From NCBI GenBank assembly GCA_947650285.1, contig CANTFL010000545.1, positions 62,001-126,000 on the forward strand: a stretch of 64,000 nt of DNA, in the 5' to 3' direction. A program made the translations under genes and the position numbers. The notes under the pieces were generated by a model. That model made no database searches, was not told the origin of the DNA, and saw only the letters and a list, made by a program, of their open reading frames with translations. Below are positions 10,443 through 24,100 of this stretch, one piece after another. Positions within the stretch are counted from its first letter, which is position 1. Every line of letters starts with the position of its first letter. Source of the stretch: Hyaloperonospora brassicae (Eukaryota; Oomycota; Peronosporomycetes; Peronosporales; Peronosporaceae).

Positions 10443-12199
10443 AGACAAAGCGCAAATGCTGTTGTGAAGGTTTGAAAAATACATGTATGAGTACGACGAT
10501 TCTTCGTTTCTTCACATTTAGCTGCATTCCTCGCAATGTAGTAGCACTCACATCCTTCGATGCAATACAAGTGATCAGGTCATGCACAATGCAATCTGCA
10601 AGCTCGCAAATGTATGCATTGCACATTGGCGCTCGGAATTAAAACGATTAACACGACACTTCACGCAGATCGTGTTGTAACGTCGTGTTGACTCGCGTGC
10701 ATCGAGCTCATATTTTGTGCAAAAGCTGCCAGCGATAGTGTACGCGCAAAGTTTCATTGGACAGTAGATGAAGCCTGCACCCTTTTAAAACTACGCGGGA
10801 AAAAAAACAGGTCGAAGGAATTTTCCATCCATGGCTCTCGAAGAACGTCGATTTGCTTGGGGCCGATAAGCAAGGCACGCCCAAACGAGATGCCGCACAT
10901 ATTAATACCTAGAAAACATGATTTCATGGGCAGTAGTACTACGACATCTACTATCCAAGAATCCTGTTGTCTGTGTATATCGATACTTGGGTAGAGTCAA
11001 CCGGCCAGTTGCTCGCCGTTGACCGCTAAATAGCTTTTTTCGGGCACTGAAACCCGCCTGGCCGACCGCCGCGGTGCATATTCTAGGTGCCATGCGCGCC
11101 CGTGACGTTATCTATTTGATCGAATCTCTGCCTCGCTCGATAAAAGTAGATCGCCTGGGCCGATCTCTTCGAAGTGCTAGTGGTCTCCGTTGCTACAGAG
11201 ACATAACGTACAGTATAATCGATGTTGAGGTACGCAAGACGCACGCTACCATCATCTTTGGTGCTAAGAAGGACCCGCTTGCGTAGAATATAGTCTCCAG
11301 TCCTAAGCCGATGACGAAGAAGTCTCAGAATAAACGGAAAACTCGACACCAGCGACAGCAAACGATCAATATTTACAAACAGCAAGCCACCATGCACGAA
11401 AAACATCTGCATTAAACACCGCGCGACAACTCGTTCACAACGATGCGTCCGTAAAGCTGGATGTTAGCCAAGGAACGTAGTCACAATTGCCAGAGTAGAG
11501 CACAAAAAACGAACAATCAACCAGCCGTAAATCTCGAATGCTTTCAACGTCAATACACGTAACTTACCGCTAACGCTTCAGGGGCATCTCTTACTTCTTC
11601 ATCCTCTGTCAATGCCCTGCTTCTCGCTTGGTCGAACGGCATCTTTATGCGCTATCAATGGTCTCGAATCTGAAACTAGCACTTGCAGCAAGAACTTACG
11701 AACCTCCAGCTGCACCATTTCTCGTGCGACTTGCGAAGGCTTGTTCTTGTTCAGGTATTTGCCATTGCCCTACTCCAGCCTCGACCACCGGTCAAAAGCC
11801 TCTACAGCGTCTTCTTCAATGTTGCTGGATGAAGGCTCTGATTGATCGCGCGCATGCTGCGGGGTATGCTGACGCCCCGGCGACATGTGGAAATCTCAAG
11901 TACGTACACGGGGAGTCGCGCATTTTTCGCTGTTCTTTTGATTGTTGTTATTGTTGTTATTGTTGTTATTGCACAGGTGAGGCCACCCTTCGCATCTCGT
12001 TCCCTCATTCGACGTTAATTACGTCAGCAAAGACCAATGTGTTGCTTCATAAGACAACGATAACGGCAACAAATGCTGTATCAGACCGTAAATTGCACAC
12101 GCTATCATATCAGCCGCACACCATTTATCATAGAAAATAATTACGCAAATACCAAAGCTTACTTTGATCTCATTATTAGACTACTTGTACCATCAGAGA
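10443..12199. other. Unassigned region with a few coding-like fragments
   Basis: No intact gene was recognised. Minus-strand frames near 11600-11850 (EDAVEAFDRWSRLE, later VAREMVQLEVRKFLL) and a frame at 11083-11412 could be exons of an unrecognised or broken gene, with a strong donor-like GTAAGT on the minus strand near 11565. The alternative + frame at 11074-11286 is about equally protein-like. Nothing firm can be claimed. A (TTGTTGTTA)3 microsatellite lies at 11942-11970. Confidence 0.3.
11942..11970 (+). repeat. Microsatellite (TTGTTGTTA)x3
   Basis: Three near-perfect copies of a 9-bp unit, directly followed by GCACAG. Confidence 0.85.
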
Positions 12200-15100
12200 A
12201 GTTTTAGGGCTTGCTCTTAATAACTCACGATAACAAAATCGCTTTTCAATATTTTGCTACAGCTGGCATGTGATCCTGCCGCAGATCAAGACATCAGGCG
12301 AATTGTCCACCCCTACATGGGCGCAAAAAGAGTGATATCTATCTGTTCATATATACTAGAGCAAAAGATGACAAATGATTTAACAGCTTACACACACAAA
12401 TCCGTAGGAACCAGTACAAGTTAGGATTGGAAGATAGGGGAGGAGGTATCTGTGAAGGAATATTCGACGCTGATCATAATCTCGTTAGCGATAAAGATTT
12501 GTCCAATTCTGTTCGTCATATGCAATCAGGTATACGAGCTATTCTATAAGAAAAAACAACGAAATGCATTCATCGATCACGCGTGACTGATGGATCAGTT
12601 CGACGCCACCAATTATTATCTTTCAATTACGCCAGTCGCAAATGAAGTCACCTGTTGATTAACTTTGACAAGAGATGAGATGGCATTTACGCTCCAAATG
12701 CAATTGAAAATGGAAGCTCATAATCCTAGCGTTGTTTGCACACGATTCTTGATAGAATTATAGTAAGAGACGCGCATATTGACAAAACTTGCGGTAGACT
12801 ATCAGAATGATGTGATTCTATGTCACTTTTGCGTATATCACAATTAGCAATTATAATATTACATGTCGTAATGAAAGTTGCTAACATAAAAATAGTTCTC
12901 ATGTATTGGTAGCTTACCTTGTCTCCTTTTTACACATAGACACACAAGTGGACTAGCAAATACCTGCTGTATTAGCATAATACCCATAATGAGGTTTTGC
13001 ATAACTATATTGCAACAAGCAAAGATAGACACTACACATGATGTAAAGCTAAACATCAACACGTCTAAAGGTGCCTTAAACCAGGCTGGAAATTTGGTTT
13101 GTGCAAATTGCCCTAACCTTCCCCTCATGCTTTGTATATAGTTTATGATCCTTGCGCATCGCCGTCTTCATGCAACCAGGATCTACAAGTGGCTAGACTG
13201 ATTTTTAGGCACATACAACAGTGATCTTGAGCAATTTTTGTCGATTATCCTGATCGTCCTTGGAAGGTGTCGAACGAAGGTCTTAATGATGTCATTCACA
13301 TCCAAATGATTACTGAGGTCGGTTAGGCAAAATACTGTAGCAGATTATACATATACGTCAGGTCGTGTACGTGAAGCGCCTAATTTAGAATACTTATACT
13401 TTCATTTAAATGGTCAGTAATATGCTGCTTGAGGACTCGGAAATATCACCTGAATCTGTAGGGATGTTGCTGAGCCGATAAAATCGATGATGAATGGTCA
13501 CAGTGCCGAATTGTTCTAACTGTGTTGATACCGGTCCTTAGATATAATGAATAATCTTGGTTTGGTCAACCAATGATTCCCAAGTCGAGGTCAGGACGTA
13601 TAACCTCTTTAAGCTGTCAGAATAATACGATTTGATGCTGCGTATATTTACGTGGTAACAAGGCAGTAATCATGTGGACATGTGAAGAGAAAATTTATAG
13701 ATCGTTCAGTTTTAAGGGGAGACTCGCAGAGGCAGATCACCATTCAAATTATTGGATGCGTAATCGTTCAAAATATTAAGCACCTCGCACTTTGCCATAC
13801 TTCGATACAGGTACTTCTTCTTCAGAGTATTACTTTGTCATACAGACCTTTTCATTGCTTCGATACTGACCCAATCACTTTAAGAATAAACGGCGTTGGC
13901 AGCGAGAAGTGGAGTACTTACCAATGATTCACATTAGCACTTTGTCCATTTCATCACCATTGACATGCACAGCCACAATTATCCGTACCTAGTATAGATA
14001 ATTTTCATCGGTCTGCTGTGTTGCAAGAATAAAATTACAACTTTTACCTCAAAACAGAAAAGGGCGCATAGATCATCAATATAAAACGATATATCTTCAT
14101 CACGAAGCGCCTACCATCATCTAATTCGAGAAATTAGGTTAGTTTTTTTGCACTATAAAAAGCTTTCCGTCGTATAATTACAATTTATTACAGGAACAAT
14201 GTTCACCGCTCTACACCATCGGAAGCAGCAACAAAAACGATTTATTTCATGCTATAAAGTATATCAGATTACCATGAAATTTATGAAAGGGCTCATTTTT
14301 AGGATAAAGGTGATGCCATATCCGATTTGCATGACCAAAGACAAGGTAAAAGCTTATGCTGATATAATACTGATTTGCAGTAATCACATATAGCATGAAC
14401 GCTTTTATCCAAAATATTTTGACTGCACGATGATGTTAGATTATTAATTTGATTTGCCCTTTACGAGGCAGAAGTGCATTGGTTATCGAAAGCTTGTAAG
14501 AGACCGATAAAATCTAAGTCTCATGTAATATTTGTGTTTAAATTACCTGACAACAGATGACTAAAGAAGCGACACACTGCAATGGAGAATGGTATCATAC
14601 TGATTCCTTTAAACATACCAAAGGGTTGTCAGGCTGGGTATATCAAACATAGAAATGATATGATTCAGACGACCCAGTCTGCCATTACATGCCTATGTGG
14701 TGTGGCGTTCTCTCTCATAATATTTCTTTCGCGATAACGCTTCTTGGGTTGCAGTTTTATTAATTCAAATTTTCAAACTGGTGTAAGTAATTTTTGTGCG
14801 CAAAGCCTTTTGCAACACATTTTTAAATATCGCATCGCGCGTCACTGATTGAATAGTCACGCATTTATCAATATAAGATCATTCATTACCAATCTTATCG
14901 CGCTAATTCGTAATCGGCAGCTGTTCGAGGTGCTTGATCAATATGTTATCAATATTGCGTTTTTAGATGCTTTGTAGAACATAAAATGTCGTTTTGTTAG
15001 GAGCTTCAGCTCTCAAAAGTGCCTTATATATTCATTATGTTCAAAAATAAACATCTTCTTGTTATTTAGTACATCTACAATGAGCTGGAGGTGGAGTCAT

Positions 15101-18100
15101 AGCATTAGATATTTGCACAGAATGACTGACGTCACAAAAACAATCATATGGGTCATAGCAAGCATGCCTAAATATCATAAGATGGCCAACGGCGGTGAGA
15201 TGCAAAAGGTGAAGCCTTTCTGTGTGAGAAGATCCGTTTGCACATGAAGGTTACGTGCACGTTGCTCACGCATTATACGAACATTTCTAGCGTGGTGGTC
15301 TTGATGAGCCATGCTGGCGGTGTGTGTGAACATGACCATTAGCATGACAAATTGCGATAAAAATAATGGAGTGAAATAAGATTCGCCATAATATTCCGGC
15401 CGGACCTTTAATAGTAAAGGCACTCCCGGGTAACTATCTAACGAGACAGCTGATGAGATAATGTGCACTCGGCACATAGATGCACCGAGCGCAGCCGAGC
15501 GATATCAAAGTAGTTATTGATATGATGCTTATAAATATGCTTGAATGACATATGTTGAACGACAACGGCAAATGAGCTGAAAACCTAGTGCTACTGTGGC
15601 CAAAACCCGTCCGACGTAGAAAAAGGTGAGCGAAAATATACCTCGATTTATATTTCGAGGAGCGATATCAGGCGGCATAACATAATTTAGACCTCGACTA
15701 TTCTTGCTTGAACGCAGTCTCTGTCGATGAATGCTGCGTTAATTAAAATAATCGAACATAAATTAAGGTTATTGCGTTTTTGTCTTTCCCGGCCATTTTA
15801 TTGTACTTTGTGCATAAAACACTGCTCATCCTTCCCTTAACTTTGTGCAAACGGATAAAGTAAGACAATACTGTTTGTAATATCATTCAGGGATCCCTGT
15901 AATCTATGACTAACGTAACAAATAGAATTATGTCTTGTAGGCTTCGCGATTTAGAGGCAACATCAAATATCAATGACGAATGAACTTTAACGCTTAACTT
16001 AGGCTGGTAGCCCAAAAGATTAAGACGCGTGGATCTACATAAAAAACAAAAATATAAGAAGGTGTTTATATTCAGAAGCGTAATGATAAATAATGTCTTA
16101 AACATCACCGTTATTTTATAATTTCGGTCGATCATGTGGTGGAATGGCAATCGCTCATTTTAATAGTCTGTTTCGACACTTTAGTGGCTTTCGGCCGACC
16201 TACTAAATTAGGGATTGTCCGGTCCGTGGTGTAAACTTTGCTCAGCTTGTGTACCCGTTGAAAGGGCGGGTTGCACAGTTTCAGGATGAATCGTGTCGAT
16301 GCCGAACTTATTGTGTTTGGGAGGAGGGATATAGCGTGTAAACATCCACGCGATAGCAGGTGTACGTGTAAGGTGCTCGATATGAGTCACCGTGATCTCT
16401 ACGAGATCGACTTGCCCAACGGTGATGCTCATTCTGCGTTCTTTCTGACCACTTGAACCGTCTCGCATTTTTGCCCCTTTGCCTTTACATGTTCACTGCG
16501 CCCGATCGCAGTTGATTTTCCATGGCGAGTCCTCTATTTCGGGCCAAACAGCTCAGATATATCTCTTGATTGAAGCATGTATCTATTCCAAACGTCGGGT
16601 GTACAGAAATCCAACCCGGTGGAGATATAGACACGTTTACTTAGAAGCTAATTGAACTATGTTTGATGTCAACCAATCAAATTCAAATAATAACACATCT
16701 ATAGGACTATCTGTATAATGAACATCCTGAACCACGCGTTTCTCTTTTTATAGAAGATCGTCACCTTGTACCTACGTGGACAATTCTAAGCACTCCCTCT
16801 CTTAAAACTTGGCGTTTTTCACTGACCGATTTGTACACAGCTGGCTATAGACTCGACGTCTCTGGTTGACCCCACGATCTCTAGTTGGGATGGCGATCTC
16901 AGTTAATATCTGTCTTAAAATACCATACTGATTGAGAGTAGCCAACATTTTCCATTTTGCCGCAAACGATCTCTCAATCTGCTACGTTTGGGAACACCCT
17001 CATTCGCCACACGTCCCATCACATCCTTCAATAATACCCCTTGTCGTAATTATAAAATATGGAGATCTGTGCGCTCTTGGGCCCAACCAAACTGTAAAAT
17101 CTCGCGATCGATTTGCTGTAATTGTAAATTGCACCGTGGACTAGACGAGGATAAATTTATAGCTCGGCTACCTCAATCGTCTCGACCTGTGAGGTTTAGA
17201 TTATAGTGTTGGTGCGCATGTCGAACTTCAATAAGTAAATGATATACTTCTTGAGCTTAGCCAGACAAAGTGCTCATGCATCATAATTAAAATTGTCATC
17301 TGGAATTGCGCTTAGACTGCTGCTAGTCTTTTCATTCGAGTGCGAGATGAACGACTCGACTGCACTTTCTGCTTGTATACCGTAATGGGTTGTGAGGGTG
17401 CACATGTAAGTATTATGCGTGTGGGTTAATTTACATCATTATACGCTTACGGACTGCTGATAATGACATGCCAACATGTACACCAAGAGCCTCGCTGCTC
17501 TTATGAAAAACTTACAGGACCATATGAGTTGTAGATACGACTTGTTACCCACCGATGACCATCCAAGACCGTCTCTCAGACCAGAGCGGCCTGCAATCAA
17601 TCTTATGGCGAGAAAGGAGCAACTAGCTCTCGAAATATCTAGACTTCAAATTCAACGACACATGGATTTTTTTTTTGCAAAACGATCATTTTTTCGCAAA
17701 TGTAATGCTCTCTAAAAATTATGTCGATGTTCAAAATGTGGCACGACCATTTCGTATAAGCTCAGCGATATTGAGTATATCTCACCTCACATAAAGGGTA
17801 TACCGTGTTGTTAGATAGAGGATATAAGCAAAATAATTTAAATCAATAAGCTCGTTGTTCCACAAGGCAAGTAGAAGACAAATGAGGGATGGAATTTGGT
17901 CGATAATAAAAAAACGCTTTGCTTAAACAAGAATTTTACGCCGGTGCCGCGTTGTGCCAGCGCGTGCACAAATCTAGACTTAGATATCAGTGACGCAGAC
18001 AAATTTCTTGAGTTCGGCGGGCTATGCGGTGTCAGATATATGATAATCGATAGAAAATACCGTTTATGACTAGTGTTAAGGATTTGAATGTGGCTTATGC

Positions 18101-21100
18101 TAGTTTTGAGAAATAAATGTGACGACCAAGTTATCATATCTTTGCGGCGATAATGAACCCTGAGGTGTCTGATGCGACAAATGTCAATAGATCAATGCCA
18201 TATACGCTGAGGCGTATGATTGCATACTGAGGCTCAATGTTGCATTGGGAGTATACGCCATCCAGATATATCAGACATTTTTTTGATATTGAGCTTTAGT
18301 GCCGTGTGCCTGGCGTAGCAGCTACGCACGCAGCGACGAAGGTGACAATTGTAATAAATTACGGGATCGCCATGACATACAGATATATTAAGATAAATTA
18401 AATGAGCACACGAGAAGTACAATAATTTATACTGAGTGAATTAATACTGCCGGTAGACATGCCAGATGCTTAGGAGGCAGAAATTTGGAAGATAAGCGAC
18501 GCTACGATTAAACGTCCTATTTCGGCCAACTTTTTTACTGAAAAATCGTTACATCAATAAAGTATTCACGCATAACGAATAATGTCTATCCTTCTCGTCT
18601 ATTGACCATGATGCGGTATCGTAGGCATTAGGCCGAAACGTAAATGTGTTGAGAAGCACATTTATATTTGAAAAGACCTCGCAGCTGCATTCTCTGAGGT
18701 TGGTAATATTAAAATTAAATACCGCTACCTGTATTTCTAGTATCAGAAAGGTGTGAGTTCCGACTTTAAGTACAAGATAAGCACTGGTACAGGGATACCG
18801 GTAAGAGTACTACTAATATAATAGTATATATAATCAATGTAAATGACGCAATAATTTCCACTTTATTATGTGTGCTATCATTTGCAGTCTTGGACATAGT
18901 GACACCTGAGTGTATCAGAATTTCGAGTATGCGCTCAAAGACGGTATCATCTGAACCCTATACTAAGATGGTAGCAGCGACTACCATCTCTATTACCTAA
19001 AATATACAGCTGAAATGAGAAATTGGGTCCTCGAACGCAATTATATGTTCACAGTACCGGCAGTTTTGACAAAAACGACAAGCATTAAATTAGACGGTTC
19101 ACGATAAATTATGTAAGATTAAGGCACTTAAAAACAACTTTAATTCATAAAATTGTATCCTACGTTTGCAAAATAATAATATGTCGATGGATTTGATTAA
19201 ATCATTTATATCAATTACACATTTAGAGGTCATGTTGCAGCACCGGATACCCGCACGAGTATCTCCTCAATTTTTGCATTAAATTTGGGATCGGTAGCTG
19301 CGGTTCTAAGTGAAAAAACGAGGGAAGAAAACTGCAAGTATCTTTTTACGCACGACTGTTGTGAGAAGCTTTAAAATTGGAATGTCTTTTTTATTTCTCT
19401 CATACTGCGGCATATGCGTCTGTTTACGAAGAGGAATTAGTGACGTTACCACATTTTAAGGCAGTGTTTTACAACACACAAGCCGTGTGTACCTTCATAA
19501 ATAAAGTGTAAGCGTAGTCATAGCACAAAGTCGGGTATCAACATGATCAATCAACGTGTTCAGAGCAAAGTAACCTTGATTCTGTGACATATAAAATACA
19601 GGTTGCTTTAATTCTATACGCAACACCATATTCTAGCATATAAATTGATCTTAAGGGCGAATGCATACATAAAGTTACGTCATTCCACACGAACGATGTA
19701 TTAGTTTTAGTCATTACTACTGTAACGTCTTCAGCGTCACTGACAAGCCGAAGGACCATAATTAAATCGTATGCAAATAATTTACCAATTTCATAAGCTA
19801 CCTAAGCCCCAGAAACGACGTGCGAGGCGGTATATAATCTTAACATCAACGCAACTTGCGAAGAAGATCGACATGGCGCTCCTGAATTGAAGAGCTATCG
19901 CTTTGTAGAAGCAGCTACTCTAGTAAAATTCGTTACAAGAAACAGGGTAAGAATTAAAAACTAGGCACATTTTTTGGAGCTCGACAACGAAATAGCGAGA
20001 TGCAGTCGTGATCTTGATGGCCGTAATTAATGATGAATGGGGTGGAGCGATGGCCAAAACAGCATTAGACACGCTGCTGGCACGTGAACATACTTGTTAT
20101 CAATTAGTACCTCTCATCTACAAGAATAAATGATAGTTATGCTAGGATGCTTCGCCAATTGGTGCGACTAAAAATGGCACGGAATATGCAATGCGTATTC
20201 GACTTCGATCTGTACCCCATCTCGGCTACACTTGATCAATATTGACATATGGTCACAATTATTGGGCATTGCGGCATTCACTTACTAAAAATGTTGATTA
20301 ATGTTGTTGCACTGGAGCTGGGATAAAACAAAATTGGAATTAGCCCGCGTATAACAATGCCTTACAATACCGCAACCCCATCACACTGTGCAATAACGAT
20401 CAATGGCACTGCTAGTTCTTGTTCTTGCTAGTAATAAAACTATTTTAAAACGTGTAAGGCACACGTACCGTTGATCAGGGTACTCTTGATCCCGCTGCTT
20501 AACATTATACTTTATTACCTGTTTTCATGCAAATAATATGTCGCCTATATTTGAAAATAATTGTATAAAGCTTACGCCATGATCGGCTATTGAAGTGGCA
20601 AAGCGAGAGATATTACTTTGGTACAGAAAACGAGAAATACGTAGTTAAATATACTTGATCTCAATATTTAAGGTATTGAGACGACACGCCGTCCTGTGGC
20701 TTAGTAGATTTATAAAACAGGTTATCATCGAACGAGATTCACAACGTGATCAACAAGATTTTATAATGATGACGCGCTACTAAAAGTAGCCTCCAATAAG
20801 GTCAAGATAGAGTCAAGATGCCGCACTTTAGTAAAGCCTTTTGATCAAGGTTCGTGCGACCATATAAGGAGTCGAGTCGTGCTTTCCACCCAAGTGCTTT
20901 AAATATGTTCTCCTGTACAAATGTTAAGATTTGCGGTGCTGCAAACACGCAACCTGACTTATGTAAAAATTTCCTAAATCGAGTAGCGATAATGTTTTAC
21001 AAAATGTGAAGTTTAACAGCATAGTTTTTATAGGCCTCATCACTCTCCAAACTTTAGCTGACGAGATATAATACATTAAAAGCTATTAAACCTTCGATTC

Positions 21101-24100
21101 TATAAGTGCCCTGATTATGATGTAGTATTTCTCACTAAGGCCTCTCATGCAGTGAGTCTAATGTAATCAAATTCACGACGATTGAATAACTTCTTACGAA
21201 GCGTATTATAATCTGACGGCGGAAAGTACAGGGTAAACAATTAGTTTTGTCGCCATGCTTTCGCTGATGCTATAGCGCTTGTTATCGCATTATTCACACT
21301 TTGTGTTTTGAAAATTGTGCTCAATTAGAATCGTTTATCAACAGTATACATTATATGCACTATGGAATTCGAAACTCATCACGGTCGCTCAAGCTGTAAA
21401 AAATGAAGTTGTCGTAGCGCACAGTCCTTGCATGTTCTACGCTATAGCCGTTAGAATACTAGCTATACTTTGAATTATATTTGGCTACACTACGTTATTA
21501 CTTTTTTATAATTGTTAGCGCAGGTATAGAAAAACTAGCTTTCCAATTATGATAAGTTGTGCATTGTTTAATTAGGATGAAGCAACGCATTTGGCGCGCA
21601 TTTAAATGGCGGAAGTCCTGAAATGCTCCTTATAAAATTACAATTGCTACTTTTGAATATAAACGTAACGCTATTTTTAGGCTTTATCAATACTTACACT
21701 TCTTGGATCTCCTGTGACTTACACACAATCTCGATCCGATATCGTGCCAAAGTGAGGAGCTCCCACGTCAATATTACAACCATGGATAGTTGCAGGATAT
21801 ATTGCCGATACACGAATAAGCGGTTAAAAAACTTAACTACTACGTTCTGCAAAATTCCTTGGCTCAATATGGCATTTTATTTGCAAGAGTTGTAGGATTG
21901 CTTCGTATCTCTCCACAATTTGTCTCAGCGATGGTATTATTACATCGGGAATAGAACTGATAATAGATTGCGTCAACATTACTCGTGTAAACGCGAAGTT
22001 TGCTACGACATCCCATAAGATAAGCTCTTGCACCATGACTATAACCTCGTTATAGAAGTTGTTATTGACAATTAGACTGCGTGGTGATATCCATATCGTC
22101 AATCTATTAAGAAAAATAGAAACGCTGACATTAATGATCGAATTTGCAAGATACGAGGTGATGTGGTTGAGCAACTATGATCGCATAAAAAGTTTGATGC
22201 CACTGTTGATGCAGAGGTAGGAGTCTCAGGTCTTACTAACAATTAATTTCAATTATAATTTTGTGAATTCAAAATTATCGGATCAGAATGGTATCTTATA
22301 ACGCACGGTCTCTTTTGATATTGGTTATATGATTTCCTCTTTGTGAAATTGATAAGGGTTAAATAATCAGCTGCAAGCTTGGTATTAGAAATTTGAGCTT
22401 TATAATGTCGACTCTGTATAATTCGCGAGGAAAATCGCACGCTTATATGTGAAATTATCTGGAAAGAGCCATAGTGATGATTTGTTCTTACTTTTTGACA
22501 CATTACAAATTGCCGAATTCAGATAAAATATCAAGGCTTCACGGATGGAAGGTAAATTTGCGTATCAAGCAAACAAACGTTATGCTTCTGCTAGCGGGTT
22601 TAATTCGATCGTCGCTGCCAAAGTTATACGAATGGCTAGCAGTGCGATTCGTGAGTTCATAAGATAAAAAAATAAGGGCTAATGTATAGAAGATTGTGAT
22701 TTAATTGGACAAGGATTCGAACCACTGATCATCGACCTCCTATATATATGTTAAGTATACGTCGTACCTCACGCAACGCAGGATCAACGACTTACACTTA
22801 TCGATGAGAACGTCACGATAATATTTTACGAAGAAAATAGTTTAACTTCTGATAGTATCACACATGTTAATTTAACACGACATAGTGACAGATAGTTCTT
22901 GCGACCAATTGAAAATGCAAGAGACGAGATCGGCCATGTAACTTACAATAGATTCTTGATCAATGGATGGAAAAAAAGGGTTGGCGACATATGTACCGGC
23001 ATTGAAGCATCGCATTTTATCAAGATTAGTATAAAAAAGATAGCTCATTTACACGGCGATTAAAAATCTAAGTGACTCGTCGATCAAGGGCGACTACTAT
23101 GCTTAACGAAGCCGCTAATGTGAAATATATATATTGGTCCTCTTTTGTGAATCTACAATCGATATACGCGCACAGTCTATCGACAGTAGTCAAATGTTTG
23201 ACTCTATCTGCCTTGAATCCTGTGCGTCTTTACTTACCTTGTATTTATGTCTATTACAATACAATATTCGGATCGAGTGTTCGTAATGAAATACAAAAAA
23301 TGAAGAACTAATCCACACCTCGATTTTGAATATCTGGAATCTTTCATCGGGCATGTCATACTGTACAATTAACGTCATTTTCTTGATGGTGCATTTTTAT
23401 ATTTACACTTAACGAATCGGATCTTTATTTCACGTTAACGCTCGTCTGACCTCTCTTAATAGGTACACCTATGTAGATAATCCGGTGTTTTGTGGTATCA
23501 AAGATGAAATATAAAGAAAATGAGATAACGCCACCTTCGTTAGGTAAGAAAACAAAAACGCAATGAGCAGGCAACGTGTCTATAATTCATCTTGGTAACT
23601 GATCTGGATCTTGTTGAGGAAAAAGAGTCTTTGCAAATTGGTGCTTCTATTATTGGTGATGCTCAAAAATCGAAATTGACCTCATAGGAACATAATATAT
23701 TGATCAGCTGGGCAATAAAAGTTTGGAACGCGTCGCACGAATTGCGACCGCGAAACTTAAATTTGCCTAAATATGGTATGTTGAATTCGAAACTTATCAT
23801 ATGGCAGTCGCATAGCGTGTACAGGAAGACGTTTAAGACATTTAATTGTTTGGAAAAAAACTATCCAGCACGAAGGGTTTATGTTGTGATGCGATTTAAT
23901 AAACGTACCACATTGACTACAAATGCCTATTTAGCAGTATCTACGGCCATTTTGTTGCTAAGGAGATGTTGATTTTTTTCTTTTATCGCAACTGCTTAAT
24001 TTTGAGCCAAGCTTGTGTAACGGCAAATCCTTTTCATATTATCACTAACATAATGAAGCAATGCAAATTTCGTTTGCATGTTGATATTACAATTCCACCT

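Noticed and set aside
22695..22715. A perfect B-box-like GGTTCGAATCC on the minus strand, possible tRNA or SINE
   Set aside because: The T-stem does not pair, no matching acceptor stem is found about 72 bases away, and no A-box lies at the right distance.
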